DNA from: Tessaracoccus aquimaris
Lineage (GTDB): Bacteria > Actinomycetota > Actinomycetes > Propionibacteriales > Propionibacteriaceae
Reading direction: 5' to 3'
DNA length: 64,000 nucleotides
Assembly: GCF_001997345.1 (NCBI RefSeq)
Contig: NZ_CP019606.1
Location: 1,674,001 to 1,738,000, forward strand
Shown here piece by piece: positions 28,521 to 38,331 of this stretch. Made by a program: the position numbers and the translations under genes. Below the pieces are notes generated by a model. The model did no database searches. It was given only the letters and a program-made list of their open reading frames with translations, and had not been told where the DNA came from. Position 1 is the stretch's first letter, and each line of letters begins with the position of its first letter.

Positions 28521-29539
28521 AACTCGAGGACCGTTCGACCGGGAAGCGAGGATCTGACCATCTTGTCCAGCACCTCGTTGATGTCGTCGAGGCGCGCCGG
28601 GTGCACGGTCGCCTCGATGTGCGCCTGCGCGGCCAGCTCCAGGGCTCTCGACAGATCATGGCGGGTTCCGACAATGGAGCCGCGCAGCGTAAGGGCCCTC
28701 ATCACGACGTCGTAGATGTTCAGGCCGAACTCACCGGGCGGCAGCCCGTTCAGGACCAGCGTTCCCCCGGGTCGCAGCATGTCGACAGCCTGGCCGAAGG
28801 CCGAACGGGACACAGCGGTGACCAGCGCGGCATGTGCCCCTCCGATGCTGCGGTGGATGAAGCCGGCTGGCTCGGTCGTGCGCACGTTGAGCGTCATCGC
28901 GGCCCCGAGCCTCGCCGCCAGTGCCAGTTTGGCGTCATCGATATCCGTGGCGATCACCTGAAATCCCATCGCGCGGGCGTACTGGACGGCCAAGTGGCCG
29001 AGGCCTCCCACACCGGAGATCACCACCCAGTCGCCCGGCTTCGCGTCCGACATCCGAAGTCCCTTGTAGACGGTGAGCCCCGCGCACATCAGCGGCGCGG
29101 CCTGTTGATCGCTCAGTGCGCTCGGGACCTTGACGACGAAGTCCGCTGCAGCGACCACATACTCGGCGAACCCGCCGTCGACGTCGTAACCACTGCGCAC
29201 CTGCGTCGCACAAAGCGTCTCCCAGCCGGACAGACACTGGTCGCAGCGTCCGCACGCCCGGTGCAGCCATGGCACTCCCACCCTGTCACCAACCGCCACG
29301 TTCGCCACACCCTTGCCGAGTCCGACAACCATCCCGACGGCCTCGTGCCCCGGAATCCTCGGCAGCGCCGGCTTGTCCGGCCAGTCACCGTGTACGGCAT
29401 GCAGGTCGGTGTGGCAAACGCCGCAGGCGCTCACCTTGACGAGGATCTCCCCGTAGCCGGGTGTCGGAACGGGCACCTCGGCGAGTTCCAGGTCGTCGTT
29501 GAACCGCACGACCCTCGCGGCGCGCATCCTGGCGCTCAT
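28517..29539 (-). CDS. Zinc-dependent alcohol dehydrogenase, last gene of the eut operon
   Basis: The 340-residue medium-chain dehydrogenase (AdhP type) would reduce acetaldehyde to ethanol and recycle NAD+ within the Eut pathway. Catalytic zinc ligands are in CGVCHTDLH, GHEAVG and the later MCAGLTV, structural zinc cysteines in CGRCDQCLSGWETLC, and the NAD loop is ISGVGGLGHLAVQ. The ATGA overlap with pta places it in the operon, where most eut loci carry the iron-dependent EutG instead. No encapsulation-like tail is visible, so it may sit outside the shell. Confidence 0.9.
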   Translation of the reverse strand: MSARMRAARVVRFNDDLELAEVPVPTPGYGEILVKVSACGVCHTDLHAVHGDWPDKPALPRIPGHEAVGMVVGLGKGVANVAVGDRVGVPWLHRACGRCDQCLSGWETLCATQVRSGYDVDGGFAEYVVAAADFVVKVPSALSDQQAAPLMCAGLTVYKGLRMSDAKPGDWVVISGVGGLGHLAVQYARAMGFQVIATDIDDAKLALAARLGAAMTLNVRTTEPAGFIHRSIGGAHAALVTAVSRSAFGQAVDMLRPGGTLVLNGLPPGEFGLNIYDVVMRALTLRGSIVGTRHDLSRALELAAQAHIEATVHPARLDDINEVLDKMVRSSLPGRTVLEF

Positions 29540-31584
29540 GGCTCTTCCGTTCCTGCCTGGATGGCCGTGATGGCCACCGTGTTGACGATGTCCGAGACGA
29601 GCGCTCCGCGGGAGAGGTCGTTGACCGGCTTGTTGAGCCCTTGGAGGACAGGGCCGATCGCGAGGGCCCCCGCGCTGCGCTGCACCGCCTTGTACGTGTT
29701 GTTGCCCGTCTGCAGATCCGGGAAGATCAGGATGGTGGCGCGACCGGCAACGGGCGAGCCAGGGAGCTTCGTCAGCGCGACGCTTGGCTCAACGGCGGCG
29801 TCGTACTGCAGCGGACCGTCGACCGGCAATTCGGGGGCCATCTCCCGAAGCAATCGCGTCGCCTCGACGGTGGCCTCCACGTCGGGCCCACTTCCGGAGG
29901 AACCCGTCGAGTAGGAAAGCATCGCGATCCGGGGATCGATGCCGAACTGCCGCGCGGTCGCGGCGGAGCTGAGCGCGATCTCAGCGAGTTGATCCGGGGT
30001 GGGGTTCGGGTTGACGGCGCAGTCGCCGAACACCAGCACCCGGTCGGCAAGGCACATGAAGAAGACCGATGACACCACCGAGATCCCCGGCCTGGTGCGG
30101 ATGACCTCCAGCGCGGGCCGGATCGTGTGCGCGGTCGTGTTGACCGAGCCCGAGACCATGCCGTCGGCGAGCGACTCCAGCACCATCATCGTCCCGAAGT
30201 AGCTGACATCCATGACGCGCTGACGCGCCTGCTCGAGGGTGACGCCCTTCTTCTTGCGTAGCTCGGCATACCTCGCGGCGAAGGGCTCCAGGAGCTCACT
30301 TCGTCGCGGATCGATGAGTTGAGCGCCTGCGATGTCGACGCCCAACTCGGCGGCGCGGCCTCGGATCGTCTCGACGTTACCGAGAAGAGTGAGGCGGCAG
30401 ATCCCCTGCTCGAGAAGCCGGTGCGCAGCCCTGAGGATCCGGTCCTCCTCGCCCTCCGGCAGCACGATGTGCCGGTCAGCGGCGCGCGCCGCCTCCAGGA
30501 GGCGGTGTTCGAACATCATGGGCGTGACCACATCATCGCGACCGATGGTTGCCGCACCGCCGAGCCGCGAGAGATCGACTGCCGCCGAGAAGTTCCGGAT
30601 CGCCTCCGCCCTGTGCGCCTCGGCGAGCTCTGCAACCGGCAAGGCGTCGGCCTCCAGAAGCCGGGAGACCTCGCGGACCCCGACGGGGGTCCGCAGCAAC
30701 GGAACGGACGGTGCGACCCTCCGCCACAGGTCTGCAACCCCGCGCTCGAGCGGCCACGGGCCCGCCGCGATCGCGGCGGCCGGGAAACTGAACCGTCCGC
30801 TCGCACCTGCCACGCAGAGCCCGACCGCGATCTCCGCCCGGTCGGCGGAGAAGATCGCGATGGTCTCCTTGTCTATCAGGGGAAGCAGATGCGTCAGCGA
30901 CATGTCGGCGACCAGAGGCGGCGACGCGAAACTCTGCGCAGACAGGGCAATCCCGCCCGCGAGTTGCTCCGCTCCGAGACCTGCCGCGACGGCCGCGAGA
31001 TCGGGGGCGGCGTCGCCCTCGACCTCCCGGACCAGGTGCACAGGGACCGGGCAGTCCCTCGCGACCTCTTCGAGGACCAGAGGCGCCTGGCGCCCGCTCG
31101 GCACGATGATGCCGAGGACCTGCGCCAGGTTCCGCGTGGCCTCATCGAGCGCGACCGCGATGCGCTCCCGCACCAGATCCGCGCCTCCATCGGCGGGCAC
31201 CACGAGCAGCATGGGCACGTCCAGGTTCGCCGCGACCTTCGTGTTCCAGGCGAACTCAACGGGCGCGAGCGAGCAGTCATACTCGCTCCCCAGGACGACC
31301 GCGGCCGTGTGTCCCTGGAGCCGTGTGGCGAACCTGGCGATGATCTGCCCGAGCGCGTCGCCGGGTGTGTTCAGCAGTTGGTCCGCCGTCGCACCCCAGG
31401 CGGGTGGCTCGGTCGGCTCGCTCAGCGCCTTGAGAAGCCGATCCCCTCGCGAGTCGGCGACGATGGGTCTGAACACCGTGACTCTGGCACCCTCCGCACG
31501 CAGACCAGCGATGGCTCCGACCGCGAACTGCAGCAGATGCGGGCAGTGCTGGGTCGGGCAGAGATACAGCGAACGGACAGCCAT
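29536..31584 (-). CDS. pta: Long-form phosphate acetyltransferase
   Basis: Pta converts acetyl-CoA and phosphate to acetyl phosphate. This is the three-domain, 682-residue form: an N-terminal P-loop-like domain, a DRTGG-type middle domain and the C-terminal catalytic PTA_PTB domain (IVLPEGEEDRILRAAHRLLE, LPGSPVAGRATILIFPDLQTGNN). At the extreme N-terminus the expected Walker A, of the STxGxTGKS kind, is replaced by CPTQHCPHLLQFAVG. The regulatory domain has therefore probably lost nucleotide binding. Most eut loci use the unrelated, short PduL/EutD enzyme, so this is an operon-specific choice. No acetate kinase is in the window. Confidence 0.92.
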   Translation of the reverse strand: MAVRSLYLCPTQHCPHLLQFAVGAIAGLRAEGARVTVFRPIVADSRGDRLLKALSEPTEPPAWGATADQLLNTPGDALGQIIARFATRLQGHTAAVVLGSEYDCSLAPVEFAWNTKVAANLDVPMLLVVPADGGADLVRERIAVALDEATRNLAQVLGIIVPSGRQAPLVLEEVARDCPVPVHLVREVEGDAAPDLAAVAAGLGAEQLAGGIALSAQSFASPPLVADMSLTHLLPLIDKETIAIFSADRAEIAVGLCVAGASGRFSFPAAAIAAGPWPLERGVADLWRRVAPSVPLLRTPVGVREVSRLLEADALPVAELAEAHRAEAIRNFSAAVDLSRLGGAATIGRDDVVTPMMFEHRLLEAARAADRHIVLPEGEEDRILRAAHRLLEQGICRLTLLGNVETIRGRAAELGVDIAGAQLIDPRRSELLEPFAARYAELRKKKGVTLEQARQRVMDVSYFGTMMVLESLADGMVSGSVNTTAHTIRPALEVIRTRPGISVVSSVFFMCLADRVLVFGDCAVNPNPTPDQLAEIALSSAATARQFGIDPRIAMLSYSTGSSGSGPDVEATVEATRLLREMAPELPVDGPLQYDAAVEPSVALTKLPGSPVAGRATILIFPDLQTGNNTYKAVQRSAGALAIGPVLQGLNKPVNDLSRGALVSDIVNTVAITAIQAGTEEP

Positions 31585-31589
31585 GGCGG

Positions 31590-31874
31590 TCAGCGAAGGG
31601 CGCGGGAGATGATCTCGTCGAGCCCGGCCGGCTCCTCGCCGAGAGCCGAGATCACTGCCGAGCGGATCTCCGTCGCCAAGGGGGCCTGCGCGGGTTGTGC
31701 GGACGGTGGGACACTCTCGGCCTGGGACGAGTGCGGCACCAACCGCACCCCCCGGTCCAGGGCGTACTCGCGCGCGAGGGCGGTGACGATGTCGCCGGGC
31801 CCAAGGCGTACCTCCGAGGTTCCCGTCTGCAGCATCTGGTCGATGTCGACCTTGGTCAGCACTCGACGTGGCAT
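31590..31874 (-). CDS. Small BMC-associated protein with EutQ/EutT-like N-terminal module
   Basis: This 94-residue protein lies between pta and the tandem-BMC shell gene. Residues 1-45 (VLTKVDIDQMLQTGTSEVRL, then GDIVTALAREYALDRGVRLV) line up with the N-termini of EutQ and EutT in the same operon. A flexible Ser/Pro/Gln linker follows, and the C-terminus (LATEIRSAVISAL and LDEIISRALR) is amphipathic helix of the kind used for encapsulation. I infer a scaffold or targeting role in the microcompartment. No enzyme motif is visible and no family name is assigned. Confidence 0.75.
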   Translation of the reverse strand: MPRRVLTKVDIDQMLQTGTSEVRLGPGDIVTALAREYALDRGVRLVPHSSQAESVPPSAQPAQAPLATEIRSAVISALGEEPAGLDEIISRALR

Positions 31875-31884
31875 GGTGAACTCC

Positions 31885-32511
31885 TTACTGTCCTGTCACT
31901 GATTGGATGGCGGTGACCGCCGCTGCGCGGGCCGCCTCGATGTCTGCCTCGGTCCCCGACATCCACATCCGGCCGTAAACGCCGACCGAACTCAGGTGGT
32001 TCAAGAACACGGGAGCGGCCTTCTCGGCCTCATTCGCGGCCAGGGTGATGTAGGCCGCGGGCTCCACCTCCATGACGAGAAGCGTCTGCCCGCCCTCCAA
32101 CATCGTCCCCATGTTCATGCGGTTGAGGACCTGAGCCTGGAGTGGATGGACGTTCGTGATCACCTGCTCCGAAGCGATCGTCGGGGCGATCCTGCTCTCG
32201 AGCGGTTGTCCGATTGCCTCCAGCACGACCTCTCCTGCACGCAGCACCTCCGCCTGGTTCTCGGAGTGGACCTCGAACATGCCGAACTGCCGCTCGACCA
32301 CCTGGGCACCTGGCTTGACGTCGACGGCCTTCAGGACGCTGTCGACGACGCGGAAGACCCAGTTGCCGGGGGCCATCTCGACGTAGAGGCTGCTCATGCC
32401 CTCGATCGGGGGCGATCCGGCGGCGATCTTGCCGACGAAGGCGGCGAACTGTGGCTGGATCCGATCCAGGTGGCAGAACGCGCGCAGTTGGAACGGGGAC
32501 TGTTCGGTCAT
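31885..32511 (-). CDS. Tandem BMC-domain shell protein (BMC-T type)
   Basis: The 208-residue protein appears to hold two BMC folds. The second half is clear (LLVMEVEPAAYITLAANEAE, then APVFLNHLSSVGVYGRMWMS and EADIEAARAAAVTAIQSV); the first (about residues 10-110, LRAGEVVLEAIG) is divergent. Trimeric double-BMC proteins form pseudohexamer tiles, some with gated pores for cofactors. It differs from EutL in the same operon and takes the place of EutS/EutK, which are absent. The two-domain split is inferred from length and spacing. Confidence 0.75.
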   Translation of the reverse strand: MTEQSPFQLRAFCHLDRIQPQFAAFVGKIAAGSPPIEGMSSLYVEMAPGNWVFRVVDSVLKAVDVKPGAQVVERQFGMFEVHSENQAEVLRAGEVVLEAIGQPLESRIAPTIASEQVITNVHPLQAQVLNRMNMGTMLEGGQTLLVMEVEPAAYITLAANEAEKAAPVFLNHLSSVGVYGRMWMSGTEADIEAARAAAVTAIQSVTGQ

Positions 32512-32512
32512 G

Positions 32513-33358
32513 TCAGCGACCTTCCTTCGTGGGAGTTGGTGGCGACCAGGCGGCCACGCCGAGCGGGGTCACGAGCATGGGGTGTGGGGCGACCGTCGCG
32601 TGGACCCCCGTGATCTCGGTCATCACGTCTGCCACGCCTGTGAAGGCGGCGGTGCCGCCGACCAGGTGGATCTCATGGACATCGTGTCCCTTGATGGCCG
32701 CGGAGACGATGGTGGCGACCTTCTCGAGGGTCGGTCGCACGAGCGGGTAGAGGCTCGGGTGTTGCGACGTTCGCATCTTGCGCTTCTCGGCCTCGGCGAA
32801 AGGCACCTTGAGCGCCCCGGAGATCACGAGGCTCAGGTGCGTTCCACCTGTGGGTTCGTCGATATTGGCGATGACCACACCGTCCCGGAGGATGGCGACG
32901 CCGGTGGTGCCTCCGCCGATGTCGACGACCGCCCCGTCGCGGATGCCAAGGATCCGGTTTGCAGCGGTGGTCTCGTCGACCACGGCGGCGCACTCCATTC
33001 CCGCGCCCTCCACGACATATCTGTGGGCGCGGTGATCGGCCTCGAGCACGCCGGGCGGGATGGTGACCGCGGCGTGGAGTAGTTCACGGCTGGTGGCCGA
33101 CTCGAGTCGGTCCTTCAGGTCGCGCACCACGGCCTGGGCGCCTGCGAAGTCCCACACCACGCCGTCGCGTACCACGTCCGCGAAGGCGTGCGCGGCGGCA
33201 AGGGGCCTGCCGGTTTCGTCCGTGACCATGATGACGGTGAAGGCGGTCCCGAGGTCCACCCCGACGCGGATCGGGGTACCAGCGTCGATCCTGGCTGGGT
33301 GCCTCAGGGCGCTGTTGGCCGACTTCATCAGGGCACCGATGCCGCGCGGCCTGCTCAT
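32513..33358 (-). CDS. eutJ: EutJ, Eut microcompartment chaperone-like protein
   Basis: This 281-residue protein has the actin/Hsp70-like ATPase fold: VGVDLGTAFTVIMVTDETGR (phosphate 1), AVVDIGGGTTGVAILRDG (phosphate 2) and HEIHLVGGTAAFTGVADVM (adenosine). EutJ is required for ethanolamine microcompartments in several organisms, and its exact client is unknown. The start ATG 33358 overlaps the EutT stop as ATGA, and the upstream in-frame extension is the shadow of eutT. Confidence 0.93.
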   Translation of the reverse strand: MSRPRGIGALMKSANSALRHPARIDAGTPIRVGVDLGTAFTVIMVTDETGRPLAAAHAFADVVRDGVVWDFAGAQAVVRDLKDRLESATSRELLHAAVTIPPGVLEADHRAHRYVVEGAGMECAAVVDETTAANRILGIRDGAVVDIGGGTTGVAILRDGVVIANIDEPTGGTHLSLVISGALKVPFAEAEKRKMRTSQHPSLYPLVRPTLEKVATIVSAAIKGHDVHEIHLVGGTAAFTGVADVMTEITGVHATVAPHPMLVTPLGVAAWSPPTPTKEGR

Positions 33359-34107
33359 CGGCACGCCGCCGCTCGTCGGAGTTGAAGGTAGTAGAAGGCG
33401 CTGGAGATCCGGTTGAGCGCGTGGCAGATGGTCGCACCGTGGTCGTGGGGCGAGGGGAAGGTTTCCAACGCCAGGATCTCGATCTCTCGCGACTCGGTGC
33501 GTACCAGGTTCAGCAGGTGTTGGATCTCGTCGTCGTGGTGGTCGAGCGTGAGGTGTTCGACGCCCAGGATCGAGCGCGGGTCGTGGGTCGCGCGGTGCAT
33601 CGTGTCGGGGTCGAGCCCCGCCAGACGCAACTCGGCGGCTGGCCGTTCGTTGTACTCGGCCGAGATCAGCTCGCGGCAGTACGCCGCCAGGCTGGCGAGG
33701 TCGGCAACCAGTGCCTCCTCCCCCGCTTCGTGGGCCAGGCGCTGCATCCACAGGACCCTCGCGTGAAGCGAGTCGACCCTGCCGCGCAGCTTGATTCTGG
33801 GGTGGGTCTTTGACGCGTAATGACTGGAGTTGAGCTGGGTCAGGGCGCTCGGCTTACTCGTGACGCCGGTGCCGCATTGGGTGCATCGCGGTGTCTCACC
33901 CGACAGTGCGACGGGGAACACCGCGTCATGATCCCAGTCTCCCGCCTGCCCCTCGGCGGCGCCGCCCTCCTCGACGAGGACGAGCGCGAACTGCTTGACG
34001 AAGTCCCGCGCCGCTGGCGACAGTCGGGCCCCTGCCGCGACCGTGACCTTGGCTCCGGCGACGGGTCGCCGGAGTTGGTCTCGGAGTTCGGCTTCGGTGA
34101 CGATCAC
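33355..34107 (-). CDS. eutT: EutT, corrinoid adenosyltransferase
   Basis: EutT adenosylates cobalamin to supply the AdoCbl cofactor of EutBC. The 250-residue product has an N-terminal module like that of EutQ ([12 protein letters not shown], then GARLSPAARDFVKQF). A metal-site region PRCTQCGTGV follows, then THLNSSHYASKTHPRI-like LTQLNSSHYASKTHPRIKLR, and a helical domain similar to EutT/PduO-like folds. Only the CxxC part of the Salmonella EutT Cys cluster is seen, so the metal site may differ. It overlaps both neighbours by ATGA. Confidence 0.88.
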   Translation of the reverse strand: MIVTEAELRDQLRRPVAGAKVTVAAGARLSPAARDFVKQFALVLVEEGGAAEGQAGDWDHDAVFPVALSGETPRCTQCGTGVTSKPSALTQLNSSHYASKTHPRIKLRGRVDSLHARVLWMQRLAHEAGEEALVADLASLAAYCRELISAEYNERPAAELRLAGLDPDTMHRATHDPRSILGVEHLTLDHHDDEIQHLLNLVRTESREIEILALETFPSPHDHGATICHALNRISSAFYYLQLRRAAACR

Positions 34108-34736
34108 GACACGCCACTGTCCCAGTCGGCTGGGAACGTCACGTAGACGAATCGGGCCCAGGTGGGGGTTCCGAAGGTGATGTGTGCCCCCTTGGGGACG
34201 TAACAGACGTCACCGGCACGGGCGATCCGGCCGCCGCCGTCGCCGCCGAGGTGCAGTTCGCCTTCCAACACGATCTGTACCTCGTCGTAGGTGAAAGTCC
34301 ACGGGAAGCTGCCCTGCGTGATGGTCATGTAGCCGGCCGCCATGGGCGATCCGTCGTCGCCCGTGACGACGTCCACGGTGGCCACCTTCATCTCGGGAGG
34401 CGGCCCCGGGTAGGGGAACGGTTGGGGCACGTGTTCGTGCTGGTCGACCACCTTCACCGGCGGTCGGGGCGGGCCCGATGTGGGGGCGGTCAGGCCGCCC
34501 CCACCGGCGCCCAGCATCGCAGTGACAAGCGCACGCACCTTGGTCATCAGGTCGTCCTCGCCAGCCTGCTCGGGCTTCTCCGGCGCCACCGCGATACCGG
34601 TGGAGCGTTCGATGGAGACCCCGAGGTCGGCCGCGGTGTCGCGCGCAAGCGGCGTGACGATCGCGTCCTCGGCAACCAGTAGGCGCCCGGGGGCGGCTAA
34701 CTGGACTTCGGTGGCGGTGATGACCTGACGGCCCAT
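34104..34736 (-). CDS. eutQ: EutQ cupin protein
   Basis: The 210-residue protein has an N-terminal module ([35 protein letters not shown]), a linker with an amphipathic helix ([13 protein letters not shown]) and a C-terminal cupin ([40 protein letters not shown]). Salmonella EutQ has acetate-kinase activity, which could matter here because no acetate kinase is in the window. The start follows an AAGAGAGG ribosome site and the stop overlaps the EutT start by ATGA. Confidence 0.93.
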   Translation of the reverse strand: MGRQVITATEVQLAAPGRLLVAEDAIVTPLARDTAADLGVSIERSTGIAVAPEKPEQAGEDDLMTKVRALVTAMLGAGGGGLTAPTSGPPRPPVKVVDQHEHVPQPFPYPGPPPEMKVATVDVVTGDDGSPMAAGYMTITQGSFPWTFTYDEVQIVLEGELHLGGDGGGRIARAGDVCYVPKGAHITFGTPTWARFVYVTFPADWDSGVS

Positions 34737-34776
34737 GATGTGCCTCTCTTAGGTGCGTGCGGTGTCTGGGACGAGA

Positions 34777-35064
34777 TCAGTCGCGGTGCGGCAGGATGAT
34801 CTCGACGTCGCCGTGCGGACGCGGGATGACGTGCACGGAGATCAGTTCGCCGACGCGGCCTGCGGCCGCGGCACCGGCATCGGTGGCGGCCTTGACCGCA
34901 CCGACATCGCCGCGGACGAAGACGGTCACGAGACCGGCGCCGATCTGCTCCTTGCCGATCAACTTGACGTTGGCGGCCTTGACCATTGCATCGGCGGCCT
35001 CAATGGCGCCGATCAGGCCCTTGGTCTCGACCATGCCGAGAGCGATCATCTGGACATCTGCCAT
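34777..35064 (-). CDS. eutM: EutM, hexameric BMC shell protein
   Basis: The canonical BMC-H tile is 95 residues: [20 protein letters not shown], then [40 protein letters not shown] and a C-terminal [16 protein letters not shown]. It is the main facet protein of the Eut shell. The start at 35064 has a strong AAAGGAG site. The frame stays open for 52 codons upstream to ATG 35220, which has its own AGGAGG 17 bp after the eutE stop, so a longer form with an N-terminal Pro/Thr-rich extension is possible. Confidence 0.9.
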   Translation of the reverse strand: MADVQMIALGMVETKGLIGAIEAADAMVKAANVKLIGKEQIGAGLVTVFVRGDVGAVKAATDAGAAAAGRVGELISVHVIPRPHGDVEIILPHRD

Positions 35065-35220
35065 TGGAGTTCTCCTTTGTGTGGTGACAGGGGGTGTATT
35101 GGGTGCTGGGTCGGGGGTCGAGCTGGGCTCGGCCCGTTGGATGGTTTCCTTTTCAGTTGTGGTGCTCTCCTCCGGGGCGGTCTGCTTGCGCGGAGGGCGA
35201 GGTTTTGTGGTCTCGGTCAT
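35065..35220 (-). other. In-frame upstream extension of eutM with its own start and ribosome site
   Basis: Starting at ATG 35220, 52 codons without a stop read straight into EutM. They encode a low-complexity, probably disordered segment rich in Thr, Pro, Glu and Lys ([20 protein letters not shown] at the front). Codon choice is unlike that of neighbouring genes, with many A- and T-ending codons (ACA, AAA, CCT, ACT, GAA, CAA). AGGAGG lies six bases before the start. Whether it is translated as a leader, an extended shell isoform or not at all cannot be decided from sequence. Confidence 0.5.
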
Positions 35221-35237
35221 GCTTTAGCCTCCTGACG

Positions 35238-36746
<1,509 letters not shown>

Positions 36747-36755
36747 CGTGTCCTC

Positions 36756-37412
36756 CTAGTACTTCTTCGGGTTGGACGCGACCTCCAGGACGCCGTCCTG
36801 GAACGCCGCGCAGGCCGCCCGGCAGGCGCTCTGGGAGCCGGTCAGCCAGCCACCGGCGAAGTTGGTCTCGCTCGGGGGCTCGAAGTACGTCTGGAGCGAC
36901 ACATCGGCTGACTTCAGCGCCAGGTCCAGTGCGAAGGTCGCCTCCAGCGGAGGCGCGATCAGGTAGGCCAGCGGCTGCCCCAGCGGGATGTCAGCCTCCT
37001 TCGACAGGTAACTGCCGGTGCTGGAGATGAGGTGCGCGAAGAAGGCAAGATCGCCAGCCTCGTCAGCAGCGTGGAACCACGCCGCCTCCTCGCAGTACGA
37101 CACGGCAGCGTCGACTCCGGCCCTGACCTCTGCGGGGGTCGGGCCCGCCAGCATGCCGATGATCTCGCCCGACAGAGGTCCGGATGCGTGCGCCGAACCG
37201 GCGTAGAAGCTCTTCGCGTACACGACGTCCACCTCGGCGTACTTGGTGGCCTCGTCGAGGGACACGTACAGGGAGTCGTCGATGTCACAGGTGATCAGGC
37301 CGAGCGAGCGTTGGTGATCCGCCAGCCCGAGCTTTTCGGCGAACGCGCGATCGACGTTCGAGATGATGCGCACCGCCAGGACGGTGGGCTTGATTGGTTC
37401 CAGGATTGCCAT
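36756..37412 (-). CDS. eutL: EutL, trimeric tandem-BMC shell protein
   Basis: The 218-residue double-BMC shell tile matches EutL along its length: TVLAVRIISNVDRAFAEKLG, SLGLITCDIDDSLYVSLDEA, VVYAKSFYAGSAHASGPLSG and FEPPSETNFAGGWLTGSQSA. EutL trimers form a gated central pore that is thought to pass larger cofactors, and ethanolamine can close it. It is 8 bp after eutC and 9 bp before eutE. Confidence 0.95.
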   Translation of the reverse strand: MAILEPIKPTVLAVRIISNVDRAFAEKLGLADHQRSLGLITCDIDDSLYVSLDEATKYAEVDVVYAKSFYAGSAHASGPLSGEIIGMLAGPTPAEVRAGVDAAVSYCEEAAWFHAADEAGDLAFFAHLISSTGSYLSKEADIPLGQPLAYLIAPPLEATFALDLALKSADVSLQTYFEPPSETNFAGGWLTGSQSACRAACAAFQDGVLEVASNPKKY

Positions 37413-37420
37413 GGTTGTCC

Positions 37421-38326
37421 CTACTCTCCAGCGACCTCGCGGAGCTTCACGCCGCTCGCGCTGTACTTGATCATTCGCTTGATGAACTCGACGATGTAGG
37501 CGCCAGCCTCGAGCGGGTTGGTGCCGCCGTGGGTGGTGATCATGCAGATCAGATCTCGGTCGGCGTCAGACTTGCCCGGCTGAGGATCGAACCCCATGTA
37601 GGCGCTCATCGCGTCGGCGATTCCCAGGCCGGGACGCTCACCGATGAGGAGGACGACCACCTTCGCCTTGACGAGGGCGTTGATGTCGTTCATGATTCCG
37701 ACGCGTCCGTTCTCTACGAAGAACGGAGTTCCGACCGTCAGCCCCGCGGCCTTGAGGCCCTGCTCGATCACCGGGTAGATGTCGCGCAGGTTGTTGTCGA
37801 TCGCAGCGGCGGAGAGCCCGTCGACCACGCACAACTGCACGTCCGGCGACTTCACACACTTCTCAGCGATGACAGCCTTGCTTTCGTCGCTGAGCAGGCG
37901 TCCGAGGTCCGGCCGCAGCAGGTACTCGGCCCGGTCGGCGACTCGGCTTGTCACGGTGAACAGGTTGAAGGCGTCTCGCGCCTCGTCGCTCACGACGCCG
38001 TAGATGGCGTCCTGGGTGACGCCGTGATCGGCCTGGAACAGCAGCGCGGTCCCCGTCTTGGGGCGGGGCCCCGCCCTGCCGACGCCCAGCCTCGCATTGG
38101 TGCTGGCCATCAGGTTCCGCAGGCCGTCGGGATCTTGGGCGTCCTCGACCAGCATGGCGTGACGCGGTCGGTCGAGCGTCGGATCGGCCAGGTCGATGAC
38201 CAGGTCCGTGCCGTCGCGCGAGATCACCGACTCCTGCCGCTCGGGGCTCTGCTCCTTGGGTTCGTATCCCTCCCGACGAAGCTCCGCCAGGATGCGGCCG
38301 ACGATTTCTTCGATGTTGACACTCAT
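37421..38326 (-). CDS. eutC: EutC, ethanolamine ammonia-lyase small subunit
   Basis: EutC pairs with EutB to form the AdoCbl-dependent lyase that yields acetaldehyde and ammonia. The 301-residue protein has VGRAGPRPKTGTALLFQADH, LCVVDGLSAAAIDNNL, GIMNDINALVKAKVVVLLIG, GERPGLGIADAMSAYMGF and ICMITTHGGTNPLEAG. Residues 5-16 (IEEIVGRILAEL) form an amphipathic helix resembling the EutC encapsulation signal. ATG 38326 is set by AAGAGGTG and lies 5 bp after the eutB stop. Confidence 0.95.
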   Translation of the reverse strand: MSVNIEEIVGRILAELRREGYEPKEQSPERQESVISRDGTDLVIDLADPTLDRPRHAMLVEDAQDPDGLRNLMASTNARLGVGRAGPRPKTGTALLFQADHGVTQDAIYGVVSDEARDAFNLFTVTSRVADRAEYLLRPDLGRLLSDESKAVIAEKCVKSPDVQLCVVDGLSAAAIDNNLRDIYPVIEQGLKAAGLTVGTPFFVENGRVGIMNDINALVKAKVVVLLIGERPGLGIADAMSAYMGFDPQPGKSDADRDLICMITTHGGTNPLEAGAYIVEFIKRMIKYSASGVKLREVAGE

Positions 38327-38331
38327 CTGTT

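Noticed and set aside
30319..31902. A 527-codon open frame antisense to pta
   Set aside because: Same antisense shadow pattern; pta on the other strand has full domain support and operon context.
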